Below, piece by piece: positions 1 to 7,960 of a stretch of DNA of 64,000 nt. Position numbers and translations under genes: made by a program. A model generated the notes under the pieces. The model did not search any database and was not told where the DNA came from. It saw only the letters and a program-made list of their open reading frames with translations. The stretch's first letter is position 1; each line of letters starts with the position of its first letter. The DNA is from Lichenicoccus sp964246745. GTDB lineage: Bacteria > Pseudomonadota > Alphaproteobacteria > Acetobacterales > Acetobacteraceae. The stretch is from positions 1-64,000 of the forward strand of contig CAXTRK010000006.1 in the NCBI GenBank assembly GCA_964246745.1. The letters run 5' to 3'.

Positions 1-1527
1 GGCATCGTCGGCCTCTGGAACGAGAATGTCTGGCTCGCCTCCAAGGGCGGCGGCATCGGCTCCTACTGGGGCAATCTGCGTTCGATCGGCGAGAACGTCG
101 GCAGGAACGGCAAGACCTCGGGGGTGATCCCGTTCATCCGGGTGATGGACAGCCTGACGCTTGCCATCAGCCAGGGCTCTCTGCGTCGCGGTTCGGCGGC
201 GGTGTATCTGCCGGTCTCGCATCCCGAAATCGAGGAGTTCATCGAGATGCGCCGTCCCACGGGCGGCGATCCGAACCGCAAGGCGCTCAACCTGCATCAC
301 GGCATCCTGATCCCGGACGCGTTCATGCGCGCGGTCGAGGCCGACGAGGAATGGGCGCTGACCTCGCCCAAGGACGGCACGCATATACGCAAGATCTCGG
401 CGCGCTCGCTGTGGATACGCATTCTCACCGCGCGCATGGAGCAGGGCGAGCCCTACATCATCTATTCGGACCATGTGAACAGCGCCCGCCCCGACCATCA
501 CAAGCTGGCCGGCCTGGAGGTGAAGACCTCCAATCTGTGCTCCGAGATCATGCTGCCCACCGGCATCGACCAGCACGGCCGGCAGCGTACCGCGGTGTGC
601 TGCCTGTCTTCGGTCAACCTCGAGACCTGGTTCGATTGGAAGGATCATCCGCTGTTCATCGAGGACGTGATGCGCTTCCTCGACAACGTGCTGAGCGACT
701 TCATCGCCCGCGCCCCGGATGACATGGCCCGCGCCAAGTATGCGGCCGCACGCGAGCGTTCCGTCGGCCTCGGCGTGATGGGGTTTCACAGCTTCCTGCA
801 GGCGCAAGGCATTCCCTTCGAGAGCGTCATCGCCAAGGTCTGGAACAAGCGCATGTTCGTCCATCTGCGGGCAGGGGCGGACGCCGCCTCGCGCATGCTG
901 GCCGAAGAGCGCGGCGCCTGCCCGGATGCCGCTGAATACGGCATCCAGGAGCGTTTCTCGCACAAGCTCGCGGTCGCCCCCACCGCCTCGATCTCGATCA
1001 TCGCCGGCAATGCGAGCCCGGGGATCGAGCCGATCGCGGCCAATGTGTTCCTGCAGAAGACGCTGTCCGGCTCGTTCACGGTGCGCAACCGCCATCTGCA
1101 TAAGCTATTGATCAAGAAGGGCCGCGACACCGACGAGGTCTGGTCCTCGATCACCCTGAGCAAGGGCAGCGTGCAGCATCTCGATTTCCTGACCAGCCAG
1201 GAAAAGGACGTCTTCAAGACCGCCTTCGAGCTTGATCAGCGCTGGGTCGTGGAGCATGCCGCCGACCGGACGCCCTTCATCTGCCAGGGGCAGTCGGTGA
1301 ACCTGTTCCTGCCGGCCGACATCCGCAAACGCGACCTGCACCAGATCCATATGATGGCCTGGAAGCGCGGCTTGAAGTCGCTTTACTACTGCCGGTCGCT
1401 CTCGATCCAGCGTGCCGACACGGTCAGCGACATGCTCGACAAGATCGAAGTGCTGCCGCCGGTCAAGAAGCAGGCGCCCACGCCAGGCGGTGACAACGCC
1501 TATGACGAATGTCTCGCCTGCCAGTAG
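1..1527 (+). CDS. nrdA: Ribonucleoside-diphosphate reductase, class Ia, large subunit (5' truncated by window)
   Basis: Large catalytic subunit of class Ia ribonucleotide reductase, which reduces ribonucleoside diphosphates to deoxyribonucleotides in the cytoplasm together with NrdB. The reading frame is open from base 1, so the 5' end lies outside the window. The fragment holds the active-site motif NLCSEI (bases 532-549; Asn, Cys and Glu of the radical site), the second reducible cysteine in AVCCLSSVNL, the YY pair of the radical-transfer path (codons at 1384 and 1387), and a C-terminal CLACQ tail carrying the redox cysteine pair. The partner nrdB lies about 6.4 kb downstream on the same strand instead of next door. 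Family assignment is firm; whether an N-terminal ATP cone exists cannot be seen. Confidence 0.97.
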   Translation, partial: GIVGLWNENVWLASKGGGIGSYWGNLRSIGENVGRNGKTSGVIPFIRVMDSLTLAISQGSLRRGSAAVYLPVSHPEIEEFIEMRRPTGGDPNRKALNLHHGILIPDAFMRAVEADEEWALTSPKDGTHIRKISARSLWIRILTARMEQGEPYIIYSDHVNSARPDHHKLAGLEVKTSNLCSEIMLPTGIDQHGRQRTAVCCLSSVNLETWFDWKDHPLFIEDVMRFLDNVLSDFIARAPDDMARAKYAAARERSVGLGVMGFHSFLQAQGIPFESVIAKVWNKRMFVHLRAGADAASRMLAEERGACPDAAEYGIQERFSHKLAVAPTASISIIAGNASPGIEPIAANVFLQKTLSGSFTVRNRHLHKLLIKKGRDTDEVWSSITLSKGSVQHLDFLTSQEKDVFKTAFELDQRWVVEHAADRTPFICQGQSVNLFLPADIRKRDLHQIHMMAWKRGLKSLYYCRSLSIQRADTVSDMLDKIEVLPPVKKQAPTPGGDNAYDECLACQ

Positions 1528-1623
1528 CGGGCCGCTGTTGACATCCAGGCCGCAGGCCCTTAGCTCCTCCAAGTGAGAATGGCTCGCAACTTTGCGGGTT
1601 CGCCGCGGCTTGGAGCGTGAGCT

Positions 1624-2868
1624 TTGCACCAGACCCTTACCGCCATCCGTAGGCGGCCGCTCGGCCTGATGAGCGTCTTCGGCCCCGGCATCGTGGTCAT
1701 GCTGGCCGACACCGACGTCGGCAGCGTGATCACCGCGGGCCAGAGCGGGGCACATTGGGGCTACCGGCTGCTGCTCCTGCAATTCATTCTCATGCCGATT
1801 CTCTACATGGTCCAGGAGCTGACGGTACGGCTCGGCATTCATACCGGCCGCGGCCACGGCGAACTGATCCGCGACACGTTCGGCCGCTTCTGGGCGTGGG
1901 TGTCGGTCGCCGGCATGGTGGTCGCGGTGATCGGCGCCCTGCTGACCGAGTTCTCGGGGGTGGCCGGCGTGGGCGAACTCTACGGCGTGCCGCGCGGGAT
2001 CAGCGTCGGGATTGCCGCGGCGGCGCTGCTCTGCATCGTGATGACCGGCTCCTACCGCCGCGTGGAACGCGTCGCCATCCTGCTCGGCGCGTTCGAGTTC
2101 GCCTTCTTCGGCGTTGTGGTCGCGGCGCACCCCAACCTGCACGAGGTGATGCGCAAGTCGATCAGCATCCCGATTGCCAACACGGATTATCTCTACCTGG
2201 TGGCGGCCAATATCGGCGCGGTGATCATGCCGTGGATGATCTTCTATCAGCAATCCGCGATTGCCGATAAGCGGCTGCGGCCCGAGCATTTCGCCGCCGC
2301 GCGCTGGGATACCGCGATTGGCTCGGTGGTGACCCAACTGGTGATGGCCGCGGTGCTGATGGCGGCAGCCGCCACCATCGGCCGTTCGGGCGGCAAGCTC
2401 AGCCTGGACACGGTGGGTGAGCTGAGCGGCGCCATCACTCCCTTTCTCGGCGCCATGTGGGGCCATCTGGTGTTCGGCGTCGGAATCATCGGCGCCGGCA
2501 TGGTGGCCGCCATCGTCGCCTCCCTGGCGCTGGCCTGGGGCATCGGCGAGGTGGCGGGCTACCGGCGTTCGCTCGAGCACAAGCCGTTCGAGGCACGCTG
2601 GTTCTACGGGGTCTATGCGGCCTGCGTCATCGCCGGCGCGGTGCTGGTGACGTTCTGGCCGAACCTGGTGTCGCTCAACGTCGCGGTGCAGGTGATGAAC
2701 GCGCTGCTGCTGCCGCTGGTCCTCGGCTTCCTGATCGCACTCAGCGTCTATGCGCTGCCAGAGCCATACCGCCTGCGCGGCGCCTATCAGAAGCTGGTCA
2801 TCGCCGTCGCCGTGCTGACCACCAGCCTCGGCGTCTTCGGCGGCCTGCAAGGCGTCGGCTGGTTCTGA
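1624..2868 (+). CDS. NRAMP-family divalent metal transporter, divergent type
   Basis: Polytopic inner-membrane protein of 414 residues with the overall NRAMP pattern of about eleven hydrophobic segments. Canonical Mn/Fe transporters carry DPGN in segment 1 and MPH in segment 6. Here the equivalent places read DTDVGS (residues 29-34) and MPWMIFYQQ (about 202-210), so the metal-binding residues differ. Family membership comes from overall similarity; substrate (Mn, Fe, Mg or other) is not predictable from the changed motifs. I chose the TTG at 1624 because GGAG lies 8 bases upstream; an in-frame ATG at 1669 is the alternative and would remove 15 residues. It converges on the small secreted gene, with stops directly adjacent at 2868/2869. 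Confidence 0.85.
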   Translation: MHQTLTAIRRRPLGLMSVFGPGIVVMLADTDVGSVITAGQSGAHWGYRLLLLQFILMPILYMVQELTVRLGIHTGRGHGELIRDTFGRFWAWVSVAGMVVAVIGALLTEFSGVAGVGELYGVPRGISVGIAAAALLCIVMTGSYRRVERVAILLGAFEFAFFGVVVAAHPNLHEVMRKSISIPIANTDYLYLVAANIGAVIMPWMIFYQQSAIADKRLRPEHFAAARWDTAIGSVVTQLVMAAVLMAAAATIGRSGGKLSLDTVGELSGAITPFLGAMWGHLVFGVGIIGAGMVAAIVASLALAWGIGEVAGYRRSLEHKPFEARWFYGVYAACVIAGAVLVTFWPNLVSLNVAVQVMNALLLPLVLGFLIALSVYALPEPYRLRGAYQKLVIAVAVLTTSLGVFGGLQGVGWF

Positions 2869-3126
2869 TCAGCGGTAGCGCCAGCTGCCATGCCAGCGAT
2901 AGCGGTTCGGCCAGTAACGATGGCCGTGCCAGTAGCCGCGGCCAGGATAGAAGCGGCCAATGACTGGGCGGCCCGGCACGACCACGACCGGGCCACGACG
3001 GTTCGGACGACAGAAACCAGCGGGACCGCGATGCAATCCGATGCCGCAGCCGCCCGCGGCCTGGGCTGATGGCGCGACGGCCAGCGCAGCGACGACACTC
3101 AGAACCGCCAACATCTTCTTCCTCAT
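2869..3126 (-). CDS. Small secreted Arg/Tyr/Trp-rich protein
   Basis: 85-residue protein with a clear signal peptide (MRKKMLAVLSVVAALAVAPS, then AQA) and a short mature part beginning GCGIGLHRGPAGFCRPNRRG. It contains two cysteines and a C-terminal run rich in Gly, Tyr, Trp, His and Arg. The ATG at 3126 is preceded 4 bases upstream by GAGAGGG, which decides the start; a longer reading to 3186 lacks such a site. Proteins of this composition occur in alphaproteobacteria without an assigned function. It is the last of six leftward genes that begin with the ECF sigma factor, and a role in the envelope or metal binding is only inference. Confidence 0.8.
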   Translation of the reverse strand: MRKKMLAVLSVVAALAVAPSAQAAGGCGIGLHRGPAGFCRPNRRGPVVVVPGRPVIGRFYPGRGYWHGHRYWPNRYRWHGSWRYR

Positions 3127-3247
3127 AGCACCCTCTCTGATCAATCGTCGAACCCATTGATTTCCGGCGGCAGGCATCCGGCGCAACGGCCGCCGCCAGC
3201 CTTTGTTTCCAGGATGGATGACGCCGGACTGTCATTGCGTATGCTCT

Positions 3248-4681
3248 CTAATCAGGCGCGTTGCCGACAAGCGTCGTCCTCGGATGCTCCGGCAGGAGCA
3301 GCGGTGGCCGTGGCTGTTGCGAGAAGTCGAAATCCCGCATCATGTCGCCCAGCGTTGCGGCATTTTCCCGCACGTCCGGCCTGGGATCCGGGCGGCCATC
3401 GGTCCTGGGGTCGAGACGTGCGCCGCCCAGGAAGTCGTCCTCGATGAACTTGAGGTAGGCGTCAAAACTCAGGGTCTGATGATCAACCAACCCGTGCCGC
3501 GCATAGGGGCTGATAACCATGGCCGGAACCCTGATCCCGTACCCCAGCGCATCAACCCTTGGCGGCGCCAGATGATCGTAGAATCCGCCCCAATCGTCCC
3601 AGGCCAGGAATATCGCCGTGCTGTCCCAATCCGGGCTTTGCATGACCAGGTTGATAATGTGCGTCACGTAGGACTGGCCGACGCTGACCAGAGCGGGCGG
3701 GTGCTCGCTGTCACGCGAACTGGGCGCGATCCACGACACTGAAGGCAAGGTCCCGGCCCGCGAGGCGGCGAAGAAGGCGTCGAGCGTCCGCACATTGCCG
3801 GTCTGCTCGTCCTGGTGCACGTCCTTGAACTTGGGAAGCACGTTCCAGATGTCCGGAACACCCCGGTTGACCATGTGCCGGTCAGGGTGTGGGTGCCGGT
3901 CGGGGTGTGGCCCTTTCCGCATCGGGCCGCCATCCAGGTAGTAGGCCCAGGACACATGATTGCGGTTGAGCAGCCATGTCAGGTCGGTCCACCCATAAGG
4001 CGTCTCGAGAGCTGGCTTGGGCCGTTTTCGTGCAAGATCGCTCCGGCAGGTGCTCGGATCATCGGGATCGGAGCACCTCGCTGACCAGCCTGAGACCAGA
4101 TAGAGGTGTGAAGCCAGGCTCCAGGAAGCGACCGGCTCGAACATGCGGTCCTGCAGCACGAATTCTTTGGCGTAGGCCCAATAGTTTGGAATGTCCGATG
4201 CCGCATGATAGCCCATCACCCGGCGAGGGCTCTTGCCTGCGTCCTCGCCGCAGTTCGGATCGGTCGGGTTGCGGCATGTCTTGCTGGCGGCACTGACGGC
4301 GACCGCGACAAAACCGTCCATCCTGCCGCCGTCGATGGCGCGCGCCGCCGCCTTGGCGGAATGCGGCGCCCCGCCGTTGCGATCGGCGTGATCGAGAAAC
4401 GGCCGATCGCAGCCGCCTGACCCTGGACCCGGAATACACACTGCGGCAACGCCGTTGCGCATCGGTATTCCGTCAGCCCCGGGGAACGTTCCGAAATAGT
4501 GATCGAACGAGCGGTTCTCCTGCATGATGATGACAACATGGCGGATCTTGTGAATGCCCGCGTCGCTGGCAACGGGCTGCGCCGAAGCCGCCTTTTGCAT
4601 GAAGCCCACGATCAGCAAGGCGGTGGTCACGCCAAGCATCGAGCGTCCCGCCGCGCGGATGGGGTTTGCCGCGATCTTCAT
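3248..4681 (-). CDS. Secreted phosphoesterase (phospholipase C / acid phosphatase-like)
   Basis: 477-residue protein with an N-terminal signal sequence (hydrophobic run about 15-33) followed by the family hallmark HVVIIMQENRSFDHYFGTF (about 48-66), which contains the metal-binding Glu-Asn and is shared by bacterial phospholipase C and AcpA-type acid phosphatases of the alkaline phosphatase superfamily. A later segment (AWDDWGGFYDH) gives further metal ligands. It probably hydrolyses phosphate esters in the periplasm or outside the cell; the exact substrate is unknown. An internal PHPDRH duplication near residue 260 (PHPDRHPHPDRH) comes from a short tandem DNA repeat. The gene follows the Trp-rich secreted gene by 12 bases and has only a weak ribosome binding site, suggesting co-transcription. 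Confidence 0.9.
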   Translation of the reverse strand: MKIAANPIRAAGRSMLGVTTALLIVGFMQKAASAQPVASDAGIHKIRHVVIIMQENRSFDHYFGTFPGADGIPMRNGVAAVCIPGPGSGGCDRPFLDHADRNGGAPHSAKAAARAIDGGRMDGFVAVAVSAASKTCRNPTDPNCGEDAGKSPRRVMGYHAASDIPNYWAYAKEFVLQDRMFEPVASWSLASHLYLVSGWSARCSDPDDPSTCRSDLARKRPKPALETPYGWTDLTWLLNRNHVSWAYYLDGGPMRKGPHPDRHPHPDRHMVNRGVPDIWNVLPKFKDVHQDEQTGNVRTLDAFFAASRAGTLPSVSWIAPSSRDSEHPPALVSVGQSYVTHIINLVMQSPDWDSTAIFLAWDDWGGFYDHLAPPRVDALGYGIRVPAMVISPYARHGLVDHQTLSFDAYLKFIEDDFLGGARLDPRTDGRPDPRPDVRENAATLGDMMRDFDFSQQPRPPLLLPEHPRTTLVGNAPD

Positions 4682-4693
4682 GATGTCAAACTT

Positions 4694-5008
4694 TTAGGGA
4701 CCGCTCCAATGGCCGCCGACCCAGACGCGGCCGGCAACAACCGGCGGCGGGGCGACAAGTGGCGGTGCGACGAGTGGCGGGGCCACGCCGATGACGACGT
4801 GAGGTCCCCAGCAGCAACCCCGCCAGCCATAGCCCCAGCCAGGATGCCAGCCGTAGCCCGCGTGCCAGCCATAGCCCCCGCGCCAGCCGGGAGCCCAGCC
4901 GTGATGCCACCAGGCCGCGGCCGGCGTCGGGGTCAGCAGCGGCGCTGAGAACGCAGCCAGAGCGGCAATCATGATGCCGATGCGCCCGTGGGTGAAAATC
5001 CTGTTCAT
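4694..5008 (-). CDS. Small secreted Gly/Trp/Tyr/His-rich protein with proline repeat
   Basis: 104-residue protein starting MNRIFTHGRIG, with a signal peptide ending near PTPAAA. The mature part consists of aromatic repeats (GYGWHAGYGWHPGWGYGW) with two adjacent cysteines, then a proline stretch with the VAPPL unit repeated, and a C-terminal VWVGGHWSGP. The ATG at 5008 has GGAGGT 8 bases upstream; an upstream TTG at 5041 is less likely. The ending resembles YXWxxGHW repeat proteins of the cell surface, though I cannot name a family with confidence. It lies between the periplasmic sensor gene and the phosphoesterase on the same strand. The His and Trp richness would allow metal binding, which is inference. 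Confidence 0.78.
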   Translation of the reverse strand: MNRIFTHGRIGIMIAALAAFSAPLLTPTPAAAWWHHGWAPGWRGGYGWHAGYGWHPGWGYGWRGCCWGPHVVIGVAPPLVAPPLVAPPPVVAGRVWVGGHWSGP

Positions 5009-5103
5009 GACTGATGACCTCCTTCCCGTCTCCTCCTTCAACGGAGGTCGGCATGGAATCCGTCGCTCGCCTTTCAGGTCAGCGCAGTCCCCGCATGCCC
5101 CGC

Positions 5104-5565
5104 CTATTGTCGGGGATGGCGCAGCGGGCCGCCATGCTCCAGGCCCTCGGCCAGAAGCGCCCGCTTGTCGGCGGGCAGGGTTGCGGCGAAGGCAACCGCC
5201 GCCGCCTCAAGGCGCGTGCGCAGCAGAACGTCGGCACTGCGAGCGCGATCAAGCGCCGCGGTGACGGCAGCCTGATCGAAGCGCGGCTGCACGAAGAGCC
5301 GCGCCGCCGCCCGACGGCTCTCGCGGGCGGTCCGCACGAGGTCGATGTTGCCATGCAGGACGTCGCGCATGGCCTGGCGGAAATGCGCACGATCAGGTCG
5401 GGGCAACTCCTGCCCGGCCGCGCGGATCGGCCGCTGGCGCATGCCGGCAAGCGCTCGAAACTCCGCCGGCCGTGAGAGCATGAAAACACCGCTGCCGATC
5501 GCGCCAGCGGCGAACACGTTGGCGAGCAGTGAGGCGGTCAGCAGGATACGCAGAGCGCGCGTCAT
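5104..5565 (-). CDS. Periplasmic heavy-metal sensor / Spy-CnrX-like protein
   Basis: 153-residue protein with one N-terminal hydrophobic helix (about 7-32, anchor or signal) followed by an all-helical domain. The pattern RAHFRQAMRD ... RRAAARLFVQPRFD ... LLRTRLEAAAVAFAATLPADKRALLAEGL matches the CnrX/Spy-like metal-resistance family. Such proteins act in the periplasm as metal-binding sensors or chaperones and, in the CnrYXH system, signal to an anti-sigma factor. The ATG at 5565 overlaps the anti-sigma-like stop (TGATG), which argues for translational coupling and against longer upstream readings. The C-terminus has two His residues (GLEHGGPLRHPRQ). Which ligand is sensed, if any, is unknown. 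Confidence 0.82.
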   Translation of the reverse strand: MTRALRILLTASLLANVFAAGAIGSGVFMLSRPAEFRALAGMRQRPIRAAGQELPRPDRAHFRQAMRDVLHGNIDLVRTARESRRAAARLFVQPRFDQAAVTAALDRARSADVLLRTRLEAAAVAFAATLPADKRALLAEGLEHGGPLRHPRQ

Positions 5566-5990
5566 CACGGATGGCCATCCAGCGCCGGCGGTGTCTCGAC
5601 GTCGAGGGGAGCGCCGAGGACGGTCAGCTCGTAGGGTGACGCCGTCACCTGTTGTTCGACGGGGGCCGACAGCGCCACGACGAGCGCCCCCGCTGCCGCT
5701 CCGCTGGCCAGCGCGGTGGCGGCTCCCAGGCTGGAGAGCCAGAGGCGCCGGCGCGCATGCGCGTGTCGATGGCCGACAGCGGTGGCAATCCGCGCCGCGA
5801 GTGCCGCGCCCGGACCTGGCACCGTCCAGGTGGCGAGAGCCGTGTCGAGATCGGCCGCGGCGGACAGCATCGTCCGCAGCTCCGGCCGGCGCAGCAGAAG
5901 CGTGCGCGCGGCGTCGCGTTCGTCCGGCGGCCAATGGCCGAGATCACCGCCATAGGCGTCCGCAAGGGCGGCGAAGCGTTCGGGCGTCAC
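5565..5990 (-). CDS. Probable membrane anti-sigma factor
   Basis: 141-residue protein with an N-terminal cytoplasmic part (AYGGDLGHWPPDERDAARTL, about 13-32), one transmembrane helix at about 83-108 (LWLSSLGAATALASGAAAGALVVALS) and a short periplasmic tail. It starts inside the end of the ECF sigma gene (ATGA-type overlap at 5987-5990) and overlaps the sensor start by one base, so the three genes form a tight unit. One-helix membrane proteins in this place usually bind and hold the sigma factor. No zinc-binding HxxxCxxC motif is visible. The anti-sigma role therefore rests on position and topology, not on a recognised domain. Confidence 0.72.
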   Translation of the reverse strand: MTPERFAALADAYGGDLGHWPPDERDAARTLLLRRPELRTMLSAAADLDTALATWTVPGPGAALAARIATAVGHRHAHARRRLWLSSLGAATALASGAAAGALVVALSAPVEQQVTASPYELTVLGAPLDVETPPALDGHP

Positions 5991-6541
5991 AACGCGACTC
6001 CCCGGAGCAGGGACCGGAGCGTCCGTCGCGCTCTCGACAGCAGGCTCTCCAATGCCTCGACGCTGATCTCCAGGACCTGCGCGATCTCGACGTTGGAGAG
6101 CTCCTGATACGTGTGCAGCATGATGGCTTCCCTTTGGCGGTCCGGCAGTCTTGCGAGCGCCGCCTGTACGCGTTGCACCGCCTCGTCGCGCTCAAGCCGT
6201 TGATCGACGCGGAGCGACGGGTCTGCCTGCTCGGGCGGCTCGGAGACGAGAATGTCGCGGCGCTTGCGCAGCCGGTCGGTGCAAAGGTTCAGGGCGACGC
6301 GGTGGAGCCATGTGTCGAAACGCGCCTGGCCCGGCCGCCAGTCGCGCGCCTGACGCCACGCGCGCAGGAAGGTGTCCTGGGCCACGTCGTCCGCCGCGCC
6401 GCTGTCGCCGAGAAGGCGCAGCGCAAGCGCGTGAATGCGCGGGAGCTTGCGGGTGACCAGAGTTCGAAAGGCCGTCTCCTCGCCGCGTCCGATGCGCGCC
6501 AGAAGCTCCGCATCCGGATCTTCGTTCGATCCCGCCTCCAT
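5987..6541 (-). CDS. RNA polymerase ECF sigma factor (sigma-70 family)
   Basis: 184-residue sigma factor with region 2 (ALALRLLGDSGAADDVAQDT then FLRAWRQ, about 39-67) and region 4 (LPDRQREAIMLHTYQELSNV followed by EIAQVLEISVEALESLLSRA, about 132-171). No region 1.1 or 3 is present, which is typical of ECF factors. It directs RNA polymerase to a small regulon and is probably held by the overlapping membrane protein. Five further leftward genes follow (anti-sigma-like, sensor, two aromatic-rich secreted proteins, phosphoesterase). I could not identify a convincing ECF -35/-10 pair in the 202-base gap to denD, so autoregulation is untested. Confidence 0.93.
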   Translation of the reverse strand: MEAGSNEDPDAELLARIGRGEETAFRTLVTRKLPRIHALALRLLGDSGAADDVAQDTFLRAWRQARDWRPGQARFDTWLHRVALNLCTDRLRKRRDILVSEPPEQADPSLRVDQRLERDEAVQRVQAALARLPDRQREAIMLHTYQELSNVEIAQVLEISVEALESLLSRARRTLRSLLRGVAL

Positions 6542-6743
6542 TACCGCGCCGGTTGCCGGTCAGACGCCGAGGCTGAACAACCATAGAGGCCCCATCCTCA
6601 TTCGCAGCTCCGATCGTGCTCATGCTGTCGATCTTCGTTATACGCGCAGGCGGGCGGTATCCGTCGCCCCGAGCGCAACCTATTCAACGGTCGCGCGCAT
6701 CTGCTTCGCTACGCGGCCACCATCATCCGGAGGAGCCTGTCCA

Positions 6744-7718
6744 ATGCGTATCCTGATCCTCGGCGCGGGCGGCATGATCGGGCGCAAGCTTGCCGACCGG
6801 CTGGCGCGCGACGGCACGCTCGCCGGCAAGTCCATCGACCAGCTTGACCTCGTCGACATTGTCGTACCCGAGGCGCCGGCCGGGTTCGGAGGCGGGCTTA
6901 CGTGCAGCGCCGCCGATCTCTCGGAGGCGGGCGCCGCGGACTCGCTGGTCCAGCGGAGACCGGACCTGATCTACCATCTTGCCGCCATTGTCTCCGGCGA
7001 GGCGGAGGCGGATCTGGAGAAGGGCTACCGGGTCAATCTCGATGGCACCCGGATGCTGTTCGAGGCGATCCGTCGCGCGGGCTGGGCGCCGCGTCTGGTG
7101 TTCGCTTCCAGCAACGCCGTCTTCGGCGGCGACATGCCGGCCTCGATCGACGATGATTTCGCACTCACGCCGCAGACCAGCTACGGCACCCAGAAGGCGA
7201 TGTGCGAGCTGCTGCTGGCCGACTACAGCAGGCGCGGCCTGCTCCGCGGCATCGGGCTGCGGCTGCCGACCATCTGCGTGCGTCCAGGCAAGCCGAACCG
7301 CGCCGCGTCGAGCTTCTTTTCGGGCATCATCCGCGAGCCGCTGGCAGGCCAGGAAGCGATTCTGCCGGTGCCGGAGACGGTGCGTCACTGGATGGCCAGT
7401 CCGCGTTCGGCGGTGCAGTTCCTGGTTCACGCCGCCGCACTTGATCTCGAACGGCTGGGCGATCGCCCGAACCTCGCCATGCCCGGACTGTCGGTCACGG
7501 TGGGCGAGCAGATCGACGCGCTGCGCGCCATCGCCGGAGAGCGTGCCGCCGCCTTGATCCGGCGCGAGGCGGACCCGATCATCGAGCGGATCGTCGGCGG
7601 CTGGGCGCAAGGCTTTACCGCAAACCGCGCAAAGGCGCTCGGCTTCAGGGCGGAGACCCGGTTCGAGGACATCATCCGCGCCCATATCGAGGACGAACTG
7701 GGAGGCGTCCTGCACTAG
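6744..7718 (+). CDS. denD: NAD-dependent epimerase/dehydratase family protein, D-erythronate dehydrogenase-like
   Basis: 324-residue extended short-chain dehydrogenase with the nucleotide-binding motif GAGGMIG (residues 7-13), ASSNAVFGG (about 121-129), and the catalytic Tyr147/Lys151 pair in SYGTQK. Overall pattern fits DenD, which oxidises D-erythronate to 2-oxo-tetronate in the cytoplasm. I recognise the family, but the usual partners OtnK/DenK, OtnC and OtnI are not adjacent, so substrate is tentative. GGAGGAG lies about 9 bases before the ATG at 6744. The TAG stop lies at the first bases of a 131-bp inverted-repeat element, so the element may have set the C-terminus of the protein. Confidence 0.8.
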   Translation: MRILILGAGGMIGRKLADRLARDGTLAGKSIDQLDLVDIVVPEAPAGFGGGLTCSAADLSEAGAADSLVQRRPDLIYHLAAIVSGEAEADLEKGYRVNLDGTRMLFEAIRRAGWAPRLVFASSNAVFGGDMPASIDDDFALTPQTSYGTQKAMCELLLADYSRRGLLRGIGLRLPTICVRPGKPNRAASSFFSGIIREPLAGQEAILPVPETVRHWMASPRSAVQFLVHAAALDLERLGDRPNLAMPGLSVTVGEQIDALRAIAGERAAALIRREADPIIERIVGGWAQGFTANRAKALGFRAETRFEDIIRAHIEDELGGVLH

Positions 7719-7846
7719 TGTCCTGCCTCCGAAGTTTGTCGCCCTTTGCGACAGACTTCGGAGACAAGCAGGCCACTGAAAAAACTTAGCTGGTGCAGCG
7801 ATTCCGACCGTCACCAAAGGTGCAGATCTTCGGAATCGCTGCACTA
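7716..7846. repeat. 131-bp double-hairpin repeat element, copy 1
   Basis: Element bounded by TAGTG and CACTA with two successive hairpins. Hairpin A pairs AGTG/CACT, CCTGC/GCAGG, CTCCGAAGT (7727-7735)/ACTTCGGAG (7755-7763) and GTCGC/GCGAC around a five-base loop. Hairpin B pairs the segment at 7791-7806 with 7831-7846 (15 of 16 positions). A second copy of the same length lies at 43889-44019 and differs at four of 131 positions by my alignment. The first three bases are the TAG stop of denD. It has no coding capacity; it resembles a MITE or REP/BIME-type element. Confidence 0.9.
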
Positions 7847-7850
7847 ATCG

Positions 7851-7872
7851 TCACCGCGCCATGAGGCGGTGA
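7851..7872. other. Small inverted repeat upstream of nrdB
   Basis: TCACCGC at 7851-7857 is complementary to GCGGTGA at 7866-7872 around an 8-base loop. It sits between the 131-bp element and nrdB, 89 bases before the nrdB start. No T-run follows, so it is not a convincing terminator. A leader structure or chance palindrome are both possible. No NrdR-type box was recognised in the same gap. Confidence 0.3.
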
Positions 7873-7960
7873 GCTGAGACCGACCAGGTCGCGGCATGTT
7901 GCGATCGGCACGGTCGCTCGGGTGGTGGCGAATCGGCGGCAATCAGGCGTAGAGACAGCC

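Noticed and set aside
1105..2850. 581-codon open frame on the minus strand opposite nrdA and the NRAMP gene
   Set aside because: The translation is rich in His, Arg, Gly, Ala and Gln without any motif, while the sense-strand genes have clear active-site or membrane patterns.
5104..5934. Longer form of the sensor gene starting at 5934
   Set aside because: The first ~123 residues would be Arg-rich nonsense lying across the anti-sigma-like gene; the ATG at 5565 gives a proper signal/anchor sequence and a coupled start.
7847..7960. Search for NrdR boxes before nrdB
   Set aside because: No pair of sequences close to the NrdR consensus was found; only a short palindrome (7851-7872) is present.
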